Below, piece by piece: positions 47,320 to 58,935 of a stretch of 64,000 nt of DNA. Numbering within the stretch: position 1 is the stretch's first letter; each line of letters begins with the position of its first letter. Source of the DNA: Heterotrichella gracilis (lineage: Eukaryota; Sar; Xanthophyceae; Tribonematales; Xanthonemataceae); NCBI GenBank assembly GCA_032358255.1, contig JAULBX010031039.1, positions 62,001 through 126,000 of the forward strand. Reading direction: 5' to 3'. The notes below the pieces were generated by a model, which was not told where the DNA came from, did not search any database, and was given only the letters and a program-made list of their open reading frames with translations. The position numbers and the translations under genes are program-made.

Positions 47320-50300
47320 ATGGCTGCAGCTGCGAGCTTCAGGGTGCGCTGCATGGGATTGGGGCTCCTTGTTGTGGTCTCTTGGGTTTCCACGCAGTGC
47401 AGCTTTAATGAGGCAGCAGAAACCCTGAACCCTGATTGTGGGAGGGGGGCACTGCCTTTTCCTAGTTGTTCCGGTGCTGCGCCCTCTTTGCCATTGCTTG
47501 CCGTGCCAGTCTGCTTGTTCCTTTTGCATCGTATCTTGTTCCTAATCAAACAGATTTCATAAATTCTCTATTTTATGTCAGCACATTAAGCATGCTGGGC
47601 CTTGCAAGGGCAAAACCAACCCCTGCCACCCCAGCTGCTCACCTGGTGCCCCTCTTTGCACTGCAGATTGCCCCTTTTGCCAGCCCACTGCGCTGCGCCA
47701 CCTTTGATAAGAGCTCAAGCTACTCAAGCAGTACACCGGCCAGCAGCAGTGGCAGGCGCCAGCTCACCCGTTCATCCCCTGACCCCATTGAGCAAGGGCT
47801 TGTGGAGCAACCCAGCGACTCCTCACCCATGCAGCCTTGCATGAGTGCTATTCTCCTTCCAACTGACCTTGAGTTGCTAGCCTTACGTCGCTTACAAATT
47901 TAGAACAACCTGGGTTGATGGCTAACTACAGCCCCTGCTTAAAACTTAATTATAATCCCACAAATTTCCAGTCCAACCTTGGATACAAGTCCCCAGTTCT
48001 AGGAAATTCAGCGTAAGGAAGGAGACTTTGAGGTATACATTTTAATTTGAGAAGCTACTGTAACAATCTGGCTGGTTTTGCATGCAGTGGTCAGCTCTTC
48101 TGCTTGACAAGGTCTCTGCTCACATACAGGACAATGAGGCAGATGTGGCGGTTGTGGAAGGTGACCTGCGCGAAGCAAGGGACAAGTGTGCCAAGGCGCT
48201 GGCTGATGGCAACCAGGAGCTCGCGGAGTTCTGGCAAGAAGAGGTTGCTCACGACGAAAAATTTCTGAAGGGGATGGTGGAAAGGTTGGGCGCACGGCGT
48301 GCAGGTATGTGTCTTTGTTGCTTGGGTCCATATGGAACACAGCCTACTGGTGCTATACTGACAAGGGCCCAGCCAATTTCCTCCAAGTTCAAACTGCTTC
48401 TACACAGCCAGCAACACCTTTTTGCAGTTTAGCAAGACTCATTTTTTGGTGGGGGCTATGCTTAATTGCTATGCCGCCTTATGCACGCTTTTGGTGTTTA
48501 TTTTATTTTCTTTTCTTTTCTTTCAAGCGTGAAGTCAATGTTGTTCCACGCATGCTGGGTACTAAGCAGGGGGTTGGGAGAAAATGTATTTCAAGCACCA
48601 TCCAAATTTGTTTGGACCCCCCAGCCTGCAGCGACCAGACCCCACCCCCACCCCCACCCCTCACTTTTTATTGTAATATGGCTGATTTTGACCTTCAGGA
48701 AGGGCACTGAGGCTCTCTGGACCAGCCAAATGTACACATGACACCTTTTTATGAATGTACTGAATAATTTATAGTAGCTTTCAAAGTAATTTGATTTTTT
48801 TGGTTATTAAAATACTGCATTAATTACTATCCATAGTACTCTGAATTTATAATTAAATATCATTGGTGTCCACCGGGAGTTGTGGCTGCTCCTACCTTGT
48901 TAATGGTGCGTATACGTGCAAGTTCCCTGTGTGTGTTTCACGAGTGTGTGGGTGCATTATGTAGGTGTATACAGGAAAATAAACACGCGACTCAGTGATT
49001 CCTGTGTATACTGTGTAGACTGCAGTGGCATCAGTGGCAAGTGGGCCTCCGTTGGGGAAGGATACAGGTCTCATGCCATACCCTTCTGGTGACGTCAACT
49101 CTAAGCTTGCAAAATTGGAGTGGGTGCGTTACGACGGTGCTGGATGTTTGAGGAGTCTGGGGTACATGCTCCTCTTTCACCTAGGCCAATCAATCAGGGC
49201 TGGCAGCTATGGACAGGGTCTTGGACAGACCTTCAAGGTGAGCTGTGGCTAGCTGTGACCGCTGCAGGCTGTCTCGGTTTGTTATCAACTCTACATAAAT
49301 GAGTTCAATAAATGGGTTTCAATGCAAGTGTGGACTACCTCAGCCCTGTCAAACTGCATAAGTATGATATATATGTGAATAGTGAGGCTGTCAACACAAT
49401 TGCAATGTGGGTGTTCAACACGTACCTACTAGGTAAGTAGCAGGTGCCTGAGATCTGGAAGAGCTGCTGACATGTAATTCCATTTGTGTACACTCCGTTA
49501 CTCTTTTATGTTGATTCCTAGCTTTGTCTGGTTTTAAACAATTGATAAAAACCAGGCAAAGTAAATAACATAAGATAGTAACACCTTGCACCACCGGAAG
49601 GCACAGGTAAAACAGAACTTTACAGATGCAAGTTACCTTAACAGATGCAGGTTATTATTGTAGAGGATTTACTTACAGCCCTAGCTGTTGCACAACGTGC
49701 TTACAGTGTAGCCCTTGCCCCCTGGGATGCATCTTGCTCTGTTCCCGCTCATGCGCTTCACTGGTGAAGTCTCTAGCATACGCATGGGTAACAAATTCAA
49801 GGGAGCATGCATGCCATATCAGTTGCTGGAGTCTTGAAAGTGTTGGACCTGAATTCAAATCTCCTTTAGAGTACAGCGCCTAAATTTATAAACTGTAAAC
49901 TCCCGGGAAATGGAAGTGCATATACGCCAAATTGGATTGAATCTGCTTTTCCATATTGGACGCTTGTCCTCTGCAGAGGATGGGGTCGCTGGCAATTGAC
50001 ATCGGCGCCAAAGAATGCCCTGGGAAGGGCTGGTAGGAGGCGGACTAGCCGCAGGCCATCCTATGCCATCAAGTTCCTGGGACGAATATGCGCGGGCAGT
50101 TGATGACTTTCTAGCGATGGCAGCAGAGGGCAAGCCAGCAGAGTATTTGGTGGCGCAGCTGCACATCTGCTTCTGGTGGATCAGTCACAAGTCGCCTGCT
50201 AGCAATCCCGACCTTGTTCCCATTCTTCAAAAATACCCCTTTGCGCCCCTCCTTGCTTTCCAAGATTTGGTGCAAAACATATGTGAGGAAGTGCCCGTCC

Positions 50301-50392
50301 TGGCTGAGCCATGCATGGTGCCCCTCTATGATGATGATGAGGAGGAGGAGGAGGACATTGGGCCTGGCAGCGATGAGGCGGCGGAGGAGTGA
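47320..50392 (+). pseudogene. Family copy B, inactivated
   Basis: Same layout as copies A and C. Leader ATG at 47320 (MGLGLLVVVSWVST further on). Exon equivalents: 47667-47840, 48088-48304, 49026-49237, 49977-50395. Lesions: the donor after the first firm exon reads ATGAGT where A and C have GTGAGT (47841); the last exon reads ECPGKGW then TAG (50034-50036), and a second TAG follows at 50046-50048, both at Trp codons (TGG) in copies A, C and D; a frameshift follows near 50070, after which the conserved end (FLAMAAEGKPAEYLVAQLHI, KYPFAPLL, acidic tail) is open in another frame. The two middle exons are still open. The several independent lesions make this a pseudogene rather than a sequence error. 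Confidence 0.85.
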
Positions 50393-51680
50393 GCATCAGG
50401 TTAAGAAGGAGGGGTACAATTCTGTGACAAGTATTGTATCTTGCATTAAGATCATTGACAGATGGCCCGCTAGGGCAATAGGCATATACTGGCTGGCCAA
50501 TATTCAGGCAGTATATAGCCGTATTTTATGGAAAGTCGGTGGATATATTGGCTCTATATCAACTTTTCACATGGTTACAAGCCAACACACGCACATCTGG
50601 CGGACTATTTACTCCACTGGCCGCCTAGGCCACCTATTAGCTCGGAGCCCGCAAGGGGTACAACCATCAACAGACACCTGCAGCCCACACAGGGCGCTGG
50701 AACGTTGTTAACACCCTACACCATCATGTACTCCCAACCCACAGTGGGGCACCCAATTGCAATACTGCCAGCCCGCACACCAATACTCCTAGCACCGTGT
50801 CTTCGTATGCACAGGCCACACACCGCAGAGGCCCAACGGCGGTGGGTGGTTGGGGTTGGGTGGAGGATGGGGTTCCACCCTAGCTAGGGTAGCCCTAGGG
50901 TGGACCCTAGGGTTTTGGACACATTGCAATGCCTGCATGCATGTTGTTTAAAACCCAGTACTGGTCGTGCATTGCGGCAACTCCCTCGGCATTTTATAGC
51001 GCTTGTTGAAATCCGGTTGCCCACCCTGTTGTCGTGTCTTGACTTGCGACAAGATACCGCCCCTGGACCTCGCCCAATAACCTTGAGTTTTAACACAATT
51101 GCCTCAACTGCCCCGTGAAAATATATATATGCTTCGTTTGCTCTGTGTTCACCCTGATCAGCGGTTTCTTGTATATATGTGTGAAGCTCCGAGTAAACCA
51201 CAGACGTTCACAGGTAGAGGTGCGTGTGTCACAAGGTAAGGCTTACCGCCTAGATATCTCGCAGTGGGTACAGTGGGAGTGTAGTCCAAGGGGCCAAAGA
51301 GCCCAAACCTGGAGTGGTCGTTGTACAAGGGACTGCTGTGCAGGACGCCCATTTCCACCCGCTCCCTCTTGCGATCCTCCACCACCTTGCAGTGTCTGGT
51401 ATGGCAGGCGTGTGCAGGAGCCTCTGCACAGGCCCAAGACTGCAGGCCCACAGGTGTGCTTTGAGTGCCAGCCCACCAGCTTGTAGCTTGATACTGAAGT
51501 GTGCAGAAAACTACAGTGCCTTCTCGGGCGCACATTCCTTGCTGCAAGATAGCTGTGGGCTTTGTGCCGTGGAACTGTATGGTAACATTGCGCCGTTTGT
51601 GCAGGAGCCAGGGGAGCTGGAAAACTATTAGCAAGGTATCAACTGCTGCGAGCGGCAGGGTAAAGCAGGGTGTGCGTTGC
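50393..51680. other. Spacer and 5' block of family copy C
   Basis: 50440-50880 is a diverged repeat of 46030-46500. 50884-51470 is the near-identical partner of 46512-47090. No independent gene. Confidence 0.6.
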
Positions 51681-54218
51681 ATGGCAATGTGGCTTATAAT
51701 ATGGGCTCTTGGTTCCCGCGCAGTGCAGCGTTAGTGTGGGCACCTGAGACCCTGGATGTGAGAGGGGGACGCTGCTGTTTCCTAGCAGTTCCTGTGGCAA
51801 GTGGAAGTGTGCTGTGCCCGTTTTGGCTTGGCACGCAGTATGCCTACACCTGACCCTGCCTTTTCCAAAAACACTCCTTTTGCATTTCATTTGTATTCCA
51901 GTCACAGCATTTATATTTTTTATCTAAACAAGTTAAGTCAACACATTAAGCGAGGCCAACCCCTGCCCCTTTTTGCACTGCAGATCAATATCGCTTTTTT
52001 TGCCAGCCCAGTACTGCGCTGCGCAACCTTTGGTAGGGACACTTCACCGGCCGGCAGCAGTGGCAGGCGCCAGCTCATCCATGCATCCCCTGACGCCATT
52101 GAGCAAGGACAAGCAGAGCAACCCAGTGACTCACCTTTGCAGCCATGTGTGAGTGCTCTACTCAACCCAACTTCCCTTCTGAGTTGTGTAAGCTGCATGC
52201 ATACCTGGAACAGCCAGGCTGATGTCCCACTACAGCCCTGGTCAAATATTAATCCCGCAAATCAGGGTCCAACCTTGGGTAAAAGTCTCCAGCATTGAAA
52301 ATTGAGGGAAGGAGACATTGAATATGCAGTAATAATTTAAAAACTTGAGTAATTGCTCTAACACTCTGGCTGGTTTTGCATGCAGTGGTCAGCTCATCTG
52401 CTGAAGATGGTCTCTGCATTTATCAAGGATGACGAGGCAGATGTGGCGGATGTGGAACGTCGCCTGCACACAGTAAGGGAGAAATGTGCCAAAGCGCTTG
52501 CTGATGGCAACCAGGAGCTGGCGGAGCACTGGCAAGAAGCAGTTGATCAAGATGAAGAAATTTTGAAGGTCGTGGTGGACAGGGTGGATGCGTACCGTGC
52601 AGGTACTGACTGCTGCTGTGTCGCACTATGGTCTGCCAACCATTGTCTTCTGTCTGCCTGGAGGTTTCAATCCCAGCCACGGTACCCTCCAGAGTTGTGG
52701 CTGCTCCTTCCTTGCTGCTGGTGCCAGGAAGTTCCTTCTGCGCGGCACGCACGAGTGTGTGGGTGCATTACATAGGTGTGTACAGGAAAGTAAACACGCG
52801 AGTCAGTGCTTTCCTGTGTGTTTTGCAGTGGCCGCAGTGGCGAGTGGGCCTAAGCCGGGGAAGGACACAGGTCTCCTGCCGTGCCCTTCTGGTGACATCA
52901 ACTCCAAGCTTGCAAAGTTGGAGTGGGTGCGCAACAAGGGTGCTGGGTTCTTGAAGCTCCTGGGGCATTCGCTCCACTTTCACCTGGGCCCATCAATCAG
53001 GGCTGGCAGTAATGGACCGGGCCTTGGTCAGACCCTCAAGGTGAGCTGTTCAGGGTTTATGGTTTTAGGGTTTAGGGTCAACCCTAAACCACCCTAAAAC
53101 AACCCTCAAGGTGAGCTGTGGCTAGCTGTGAGTTCTACAGGCTCCCTCATATTTATGTCTGCATTAATTGCAAGTGTGGACTAGTCAGCTCTGTCAAATT
53201 GCATGCTTGAGAAGTGACGCTGTCAACACAATTGTGGATGTTCCAACACCCACCCAGAGGGTGCCCGACAGGAACTGATGACATGTATTTGCATTCACGG
53301 TGCAAGGTATTACTTTTATGTGTTGTTTACTGTATCTGCTTGGTATACAACAATGCACAGGCTCAAAACGACCACTGTCCAAGGTAGGCACAATAAAGGA
53401 TTTACGTACAGCCCCAGCCCTAGCTGCAGTGCACTACTGTAAGTAAGTAAGTAAGTAAGTATTTGCTTTCCAGCTTTGAAGCCAGGTTAGCCAGGTGCAC
53501 TACTGTGCTTGTACAATAAAGTCACTGCCTGACTGTGATGTACTCATATTTCCCCTCACTGATCCTGCTTATGCGCTTTGCTGTGAAGACACTAGCATAC
53601 GTACGGGTAATTCAAGGGAGCATGCATGCCGTGTCACTTGAGTTACAGTCTCAACGGTGGTTGGCCTGAAATATAATCCCATGATTTGATGGCACCTGAT
53701 TGGATTTATATACCAGGAACAGGAAGTGCATGGGTGCCGTTCTAATTTCCCCAATTTGCGTTTCCTTATTGGATGTTTGTGCTCTGCAGAGGATGGGGGC
53801 GCAGGCAGTTGACATCGGTGGGGAGGGCTGGTGGGATGCGGACTGGTCGCAGGTCATCCTACACCATCCACACCATTCACAGGGCCAGTATGCGCAGGCA
53901 GTTGATGACTTTCGGGCAATGGCAGCAGAGGGCAAGCCAGCAGAGTTTCTGGTGGCGCAGCTGCACATCTGCTTCTGGTGGATCACATGCAATGCAGGGG
54001 AGGGGAATGACCTTGCTCCCATTCTTGAGAAATACCCCTTTGCGCCCCTCGTTGCCATGGAGAATTTGGTGTTCAACATCTGGCAGGAGGTGCCCGTCCT
54101 CGCTAAGCCCTGCACCCTCTATGAATGGTGGCATGATGAGGATGACTTTGATGATGATGCTGACGAGGAGGAGGAGGAGGGCATTTGGTTCAGCAGCGAT
54201 GAGGTGGCGGGGGGGTGA
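51681..54218 (+). CDS. Unrecognised tandem gene family, copy C
   Basis: Leader MAMWLIIWALGSRA from 51681 is a probable signal peptide with an uncertain splice. Firm exons: 51984-52148, 52386-52602, 52829-53040, 53790-54218, phases 0, 1, 0, giving 340 residues after the leader. The same order of segments as copy A: SSGRRQLIHASPDAIEQGQA; a charged helix (WSAHLLKMVSAFIKDDEADV, ADGNQELAEHWQEAVDQDEE); GKDTGLLPCPSGDINSKLAK and HFHLGPSIRAGSNGPGLGQT; RMGAQAVDIGGEGWWDADWS, AVDDFRAMAAEGKPAEFLVA, LHICFWWI and KYPFAPLVAMENLV; then an Asp/Glu tail. Copy C lacks the AEECPGK stretch present in A. All splice sites are canonical, so this is the best candidate for a functional copy. No family recognised. Confidence 0.8.
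53041..53130 (+). repeat. Echo of family C exon 3' edge with two-way telomere tract
   Basis: The donor GACCCTCAAG|GTGAGCTGT (53031-53049) recurs as AACCCTCAAGGTGAGCTGTG at 53101-53120. Between them lie GGTTTTAGGGTTTAGGGT and then its inverse CCCTAAACCACCCTAAAAC, so the tract is itself an inverted repeat. Confidence 0.85.
53439..53461. repeat. TAAG microsatellite
   Basis: About six TAAG/GTAA units in the last intron of family copy C. Confidence 0.85.
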
Positions 54219-57039
54219 GCACCAGGTGAGTTGATGCATTGTGAACCTTTGTACCACAATCAGGATACTAGTTACTTACTTAAAGCAGAAGATATAACAA
54301 GCCACGAATTTAATGCATGCACGGCAATGTGTCACACGTGTCATTACATGCAAAGTACGCAGTACCAGACAACATTGCAATTGGATTATTGGCTGCATTG
54401 CAATTGGATTACTGACTGCAGACCGCATGCGCATACGCCGCACAGGCTGCAACTTGGATGCCATGTGCAGTGTGCATCATGGGTATGCCAGGGCTGCTCC
54501 TTCGCACTGAGTACACACATGCCTTTTGCCTGCCTGCAGGCAAGGTAGAAACCTCAAGGGATCCGAGCTAGGTCATGTAGGCCACTGCGGCTGCGCACAC
54601 TGCTGAACTGCTCAAGCTTTTAAGATTTATGTGCCGCTGCCTGACTACTCAGGAGGGTTTACCCTATACTACTAGATCAGCATAGTACCCCATCTCAACC
54701 AGGCTCAGGCTGGGTAGTACCTGCTGGACCAGGTACCAATGTTGCAGCCTTTGAGTCAACTGGAGCGCACTGCTGCTCAACTCAAGTGCTCTTGCAGAAC
54801 ACCTATGTTTTGAAAAGATCATTTCAGCACCTGTCATTTGCAACCCAATAATTGGGTTCACCAGTCCTGACTTTACACCATCCACGATTGCAGACGTTCA
54901 CAATTTTCAGGACATTTGACAGACAGCTAGCAGACGACGTTGAGCGCAATTGCCATGTTCTACATGATGAGATACCAAACCCATACAGGCTCACCAATGA
55001 GATTGGCAAAGGTGGAAACTCAGAAGGCCCACCTGGAACCGAGTACTACGTGAACATGTGCATTGGGCTCAATGGCTTGGCCTTGGACTGAAATGTGAGA
55101 CAGGATGTGTAGTACAGAGAGCAAGTTAGTCAAAGTGACTTATTATTCAAAGCATCCATGCAATACTGGCTGCAATTACTACCAAGCAATATTGTACCAC
55201 AAACTACCTGGATCAACTTGTCGTCAGCTTCATGGAAGTGACCGGGTTCTTCACCCAATGATTGACATAGCAGAATTTTCTTGTGAAAAACAATGTTTTT
55301 TGCAAGTGCATAATCAAAGCGCAACTTGCCCGGCAACTTGCCCGTTGAACGCAATGCGATGCGATGCGCATGCCATGCACCATACATTGTCATTGACAAG
55401 AGCCAGAGAGTCACTGATTGCTAGCAGCTGGTCACCAACTGTTCACAACTGCAGTACGCTGTCAAGCCTTGCAAAGGGCTCAAAACGTTTGGTACCAAAT
55501 CCAGAGCTGGGCCTATAGGCCTTTTCAAGCAGTGTTTTCCGATAATATAATTTGATTGCACAGCTGTGGCACATATTAAATTAATCGTGTGTGTGTCATG
55601 TGTTGGCAAAGTTGAACTGTAAATTTTGCTGGGCCAGGCCACGGTCATCGTAGTGACCGCATATCATTGATCAGGATGTTTCAAAAGCTGTGCATACAGC
55701 GTATCATCAATGATCAATTATGTATGGTACGCACTGACAGCCTGTGCACTGAGTGCACATGTGGCAAATGAGGCGTGCACATAAAGTCAGCCTGAGGGGG
55801 GGTATGGTACAGCCACCAATTTGAAATTGCCACTCTCTAGTCCACCAACAGTGTAAACACGAATTGGACACCTGGTGGTCCATCAATGCTACATGTATAA
55901 CCACAATTGTTGTAGGAATTGTTTTTTAAACAATTCAGCTGCCCTGCTTGTATGCATGCATGCAAGAATGAAGTGCAATTCATTTTGCCAGTGGCAGGCC
56001 CTGGGGTTCAGCTGAATTGCAGGTCAAAATCAGTGCCCTTTTCAATAGCATTACCAAGTTTTGGGCTATAGTACACAGGCAGGCTGCACGGGCCTGGAAC
56101 AATCTTATAGAACACTAATGTAATGCATGGCACTGAAAGTGTGGGGGAATGATACACCTGTGCTCCACCATGCTCCAATATCGGAGATCGCCTCACGGCC
56201 ACCCACACACCCACTGCCCCATGGCCCATCCTACGGCACACTGCTGTGTCACAGTCACTGACACCTCAAAACCCTTTGGCCAGGCCTAGGGTAATGCTAC
56301 TCCAGCATCTACCCTCACGAGGGTTTCACCTCCAACGTGCCCCTCCCAAAGCCCAGGCGGAACCACACCCTCTCCCTCTCCCGGCACCCTGATTTGTTGT
56401 AAACCCCTTGCAGCTCGGGCATGGCTTCCTGCAGTGCACCCCGTCGTTCCTGCATGCAGCACCCTTGCTTAGGGTAATGATTATGTATAGTTCCAATCAT
56501 TCATAGAAATAGAAATAGATTTCCCAGGGGGCGTAGTTGGACACCTTCACCGCAACAGTTTAAAGAAAAATGAGAACCTGTTCCATATATATTCCTAGGG
56601 TTTTACAGTGGGACGACAAGGGTTTGTTGGGCTCTGATGGCCTTAGGCATCGCAACTGCACCTGTCCTTTCCATGCGCGAGGGTTTCTATGTGCGAGGGT
56701 TCAGCGCAATGACAACGCTGTACATGAGTGCGCGTGCTTCAACCCCTTGCCCCTTGCCCCTCTCAATTTCTCCCGGAGGCCCTTCTGCTTTTGTCCCCCT
56801 GTCCCTGAGCTCTTTCATGATCCCTCAAAATTGTATAACAATCCCCAACCTGACTATACCAGACTCGACTCAACAGGCCACAATGTAACAACCAGGCAAG
56901 AAAATGACACATCATTCCTGCAACCATTCCCACCTTGTGTGGCGGGTGGGTGTGTGGATGGCCGCCCCCCTCGCCCCCTGCCCACCTGCAGTGGCAGGGG
57001 AGGCGTGTCATCGTGCACCTTGAAGAATCGGTCCATTTC
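54219..57039. other. Intergenic: family copy C to M48 peptidase gene
   Basis: No supportable gene. The 5' part is copy C 3' region. The last ~120 nt on the minus strand (56920-57039) continue the M48 reading past its stop (FFKVHDD, then STHPP) and are probably former coding sequence. Confidence 0.5.
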
Positions 57040-58935
57040 TTATGGGTGGTAGCATGCGCGCGCCATGATGCGGAAGGCAAGGGCATCGGCCTCAAGCTCC
57101 TGCTGCCTGGGGTAGGGGGGTGAGGGGTTAACCGCAGGATTTCTAATAGGGTTTGGGGATAGGGTTATGGTGATAGTTCTGTCAAGCTCGTGTGCGCCAT
57201 GTGATGCGGAACGCGGGCGCGTTGTCCCAAAGCTCCTGCTGCCTGGAGGGGTGGGGTATGGGGCTAACAGCCATCCTTTTGCAAAAGGATGTGGAGATTG
57301 GGTTTAAAGGTAGGGTTTTGGAGCAGGGTTAGTTTGAGCTCATGTGCGCCATGATTCAAAGGGAACATGGAAGGCACATGGAAGGCAACATGCACGCACA
57401 TGTTCATCGCACATTCGGAAGGCAGAGGTGTTTTTCTTTTTCTTTTCAAGAACACCAATTTCCAGCCACTGCCTCCTGTAGGACTTGGGGGTAGGTTGGC
57501 AGCACCTAATTCAACTACCACTGTGTGTGCAAAGCATGCATCGTATGCAGCAACATCAGCATGGCCCTCCTGTTCCACCTGCTTGAAGGGTGCAGAAAAA
57601 CCACCATTCTTGGCTTTGCCTCCAGTTGCTGAAGTTGCCAGTTGTGGCAACACCAATGTTATTCAAACAGGTTGTCCCTCACCTGCTCAGCGGAGCCACC
57701 TCCTGCAACAGCTGCCTCTCCAGATCGCTGACCCCCAGGCCGCTGCCACTGATGCCCCCCCCCCCTTCCCCTCCCCCCTGCAGCGCCTCCCGAACTGCCT
57801 GCCATGCCTGCACCAACTGCAGGCACAGCAGCAGCCATAGCCGCAACTCGGTGCCTTCCATCTGTGAGCCAGGGAGGGGGTATTGGGCAGGTTTTGGGGG
57901 TTTGCAGCCATAGCTGAAACTCAGCGCCTTCCATTTGCGGGCCAGGAAGGCGTATTGTGTAGGGTTTTGTAGGGTTTGCAGCCATAGCCGGAAATTGGTG
58001 AGCTTATATCGAATATAAAATTTAATCAGAATTGCCCTTGCAGAAGGGACATTATAATCCACAGTGACCATTCATATGCACTTGTAATTACCAATTACCA
58101 ACACAAATACAGGAGAGGCTTCCACGCCAAGCGTGGGGCAGCACATGCCATATCGCTTACCACATGCCTGGCCATAACGTGCGCCACCTCGTGCGCCAGG
58201 ATGCCTGCAATCACCTCCTCCCCCTCCCGCAGCACCCCGCTCCACACAAACACCTTGCCGGAGCCGGTGGTCAGTGCATTGGCCTGGGGCTGGTCCACCA
58301 CTGCAAACTGCCACTCAAGGTCCTGCGGGGGGGTGGGGGAAGAAACAAGGGGATTGAGCGGATGCGCTGGGACCGGGTGGGTGGGGAGGAAGGGGGGGGG
58401 GGGCAGCTGCACCCACAGCTCCGTCCCAGTACTTAGCCTTGACTCTGGCACTGGTTTTATCTCCAAGACAATACGACAAATTATTATTCGTTAAATATAT
58501 GTGTATCAGTGTATGCCAAGCTCCTCGCGGCTGTATGTGCATTCCTATGTAGCTGTAACCTTAGTCCCCTCGCCATCTCTACCTGACATGCTACAAGGGT
58601 AACCATCCACCCTGACCAACGAACCCTACATCCCACACCTCTAACCCCCCTCCCCGCACCTGTATGTGCTCCCCAAACCCCAGCTCCCGCACGAGGCCCG
58701 CCGCCGCCGCCACCACCCTCCGCCCCACCGCATCCAGCTGCTTGCTCTTCCCCAAAGGGCCATGCACACGCTCCAGCCTGTGCTGCTGGCGGCGCTCTGA
58801 TCGAAGCGCAAGCGCCTTGCTGATCGCCAGGGGGGTGTAGATTCGGCGGAAACGGGAGCTGTAGCACACGGTGTCTTCGGATGCCCAGGCCCATGCCCCG
58901 CACAGGCCCAGGGCAGCGGCCAGACGGGTGGTCAT
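57040..58935 (-). CDS. OMA1-like M48 metallopeptidase, stop before the usual end
   Basis: Exons (high to low): 58935-58660, 58322-58161, 57861-57683, 57106-57040; phases agree and give 227 residues. The N-terminus MTTRLAAALGLCGAWAWA is a possible targeting or membrane segment. Exon 2 carries NALTTGSGKVFVWSG and the zinc motif H-E-x-x-H in ILAHEVAHVMARHV. Exon 3 has a hydrophobic stretch (LRLWLLLCLQLVQAW) and ends before SRQQELEADALAF, which provides the third zinc ligand (E-x-E-A-D). All three metal ligands and the catalytic Glu are present. In the OMA1/M48 family the protein continues ~60-80 residues further to an STHPP-type motif. Here TAA at 57040-57042 follows ACYHP, and the same frame continues as EMDRFFKVHDD and later STHPPATQ. 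So the gene is probably C-terminally truncated or dead. Family role: quality-control peptidase of the mitochondrial inner membrane. Confidence 0.8.
57185..57375 (-). repeat. Echoes of M48 exon 4 5' edge
   Basis: On the minus strand the acceptor and start of exon 4 (AGGCAGCAGGAGCTT, CGCATCATGGCGC) recur decayed at 57250-57185 (AGGCAGCAGGAGCTTTGGGA, CGCATCACATGGCGCAC) and again, weakly, at 57375-57335 (CATGGCGCACATGAGCTCA). TAGGGTTT-like stretches lie between them. Confidence 0.7.
57905..58010 (-). repeat. Two echoes of M48 exon 3 5' edge
   Basis: The start of exon 3 on the minus strand (CAGATGGAAGGCACCGAGTT then CGGCTATGGCTGC) recurs as CAAATGGAAGGCGCTGAGTT with AGCTATGGCTGCAAACCC at 57950-57905, and as TTTCCGGCTATGGCTGCAAA at about 58005-57980. 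Both are followed by AAACCCTACA-type telomere-like sequence. Confidence 0.85.

Noticed and set aside
54852-55091. Small gene with frame ending GTEYYVNMCIGLNGLALD
   Set aside because: Short, no paralog in the window, no splice support; could be an exon but nothing confirms it.
56570-57052. Plus-strand frame of 160 codons with many Cys and Pro
   Set aside because: It overlaps the last M48 exon region on the opposite strand and shows no motif; a shadow frame.
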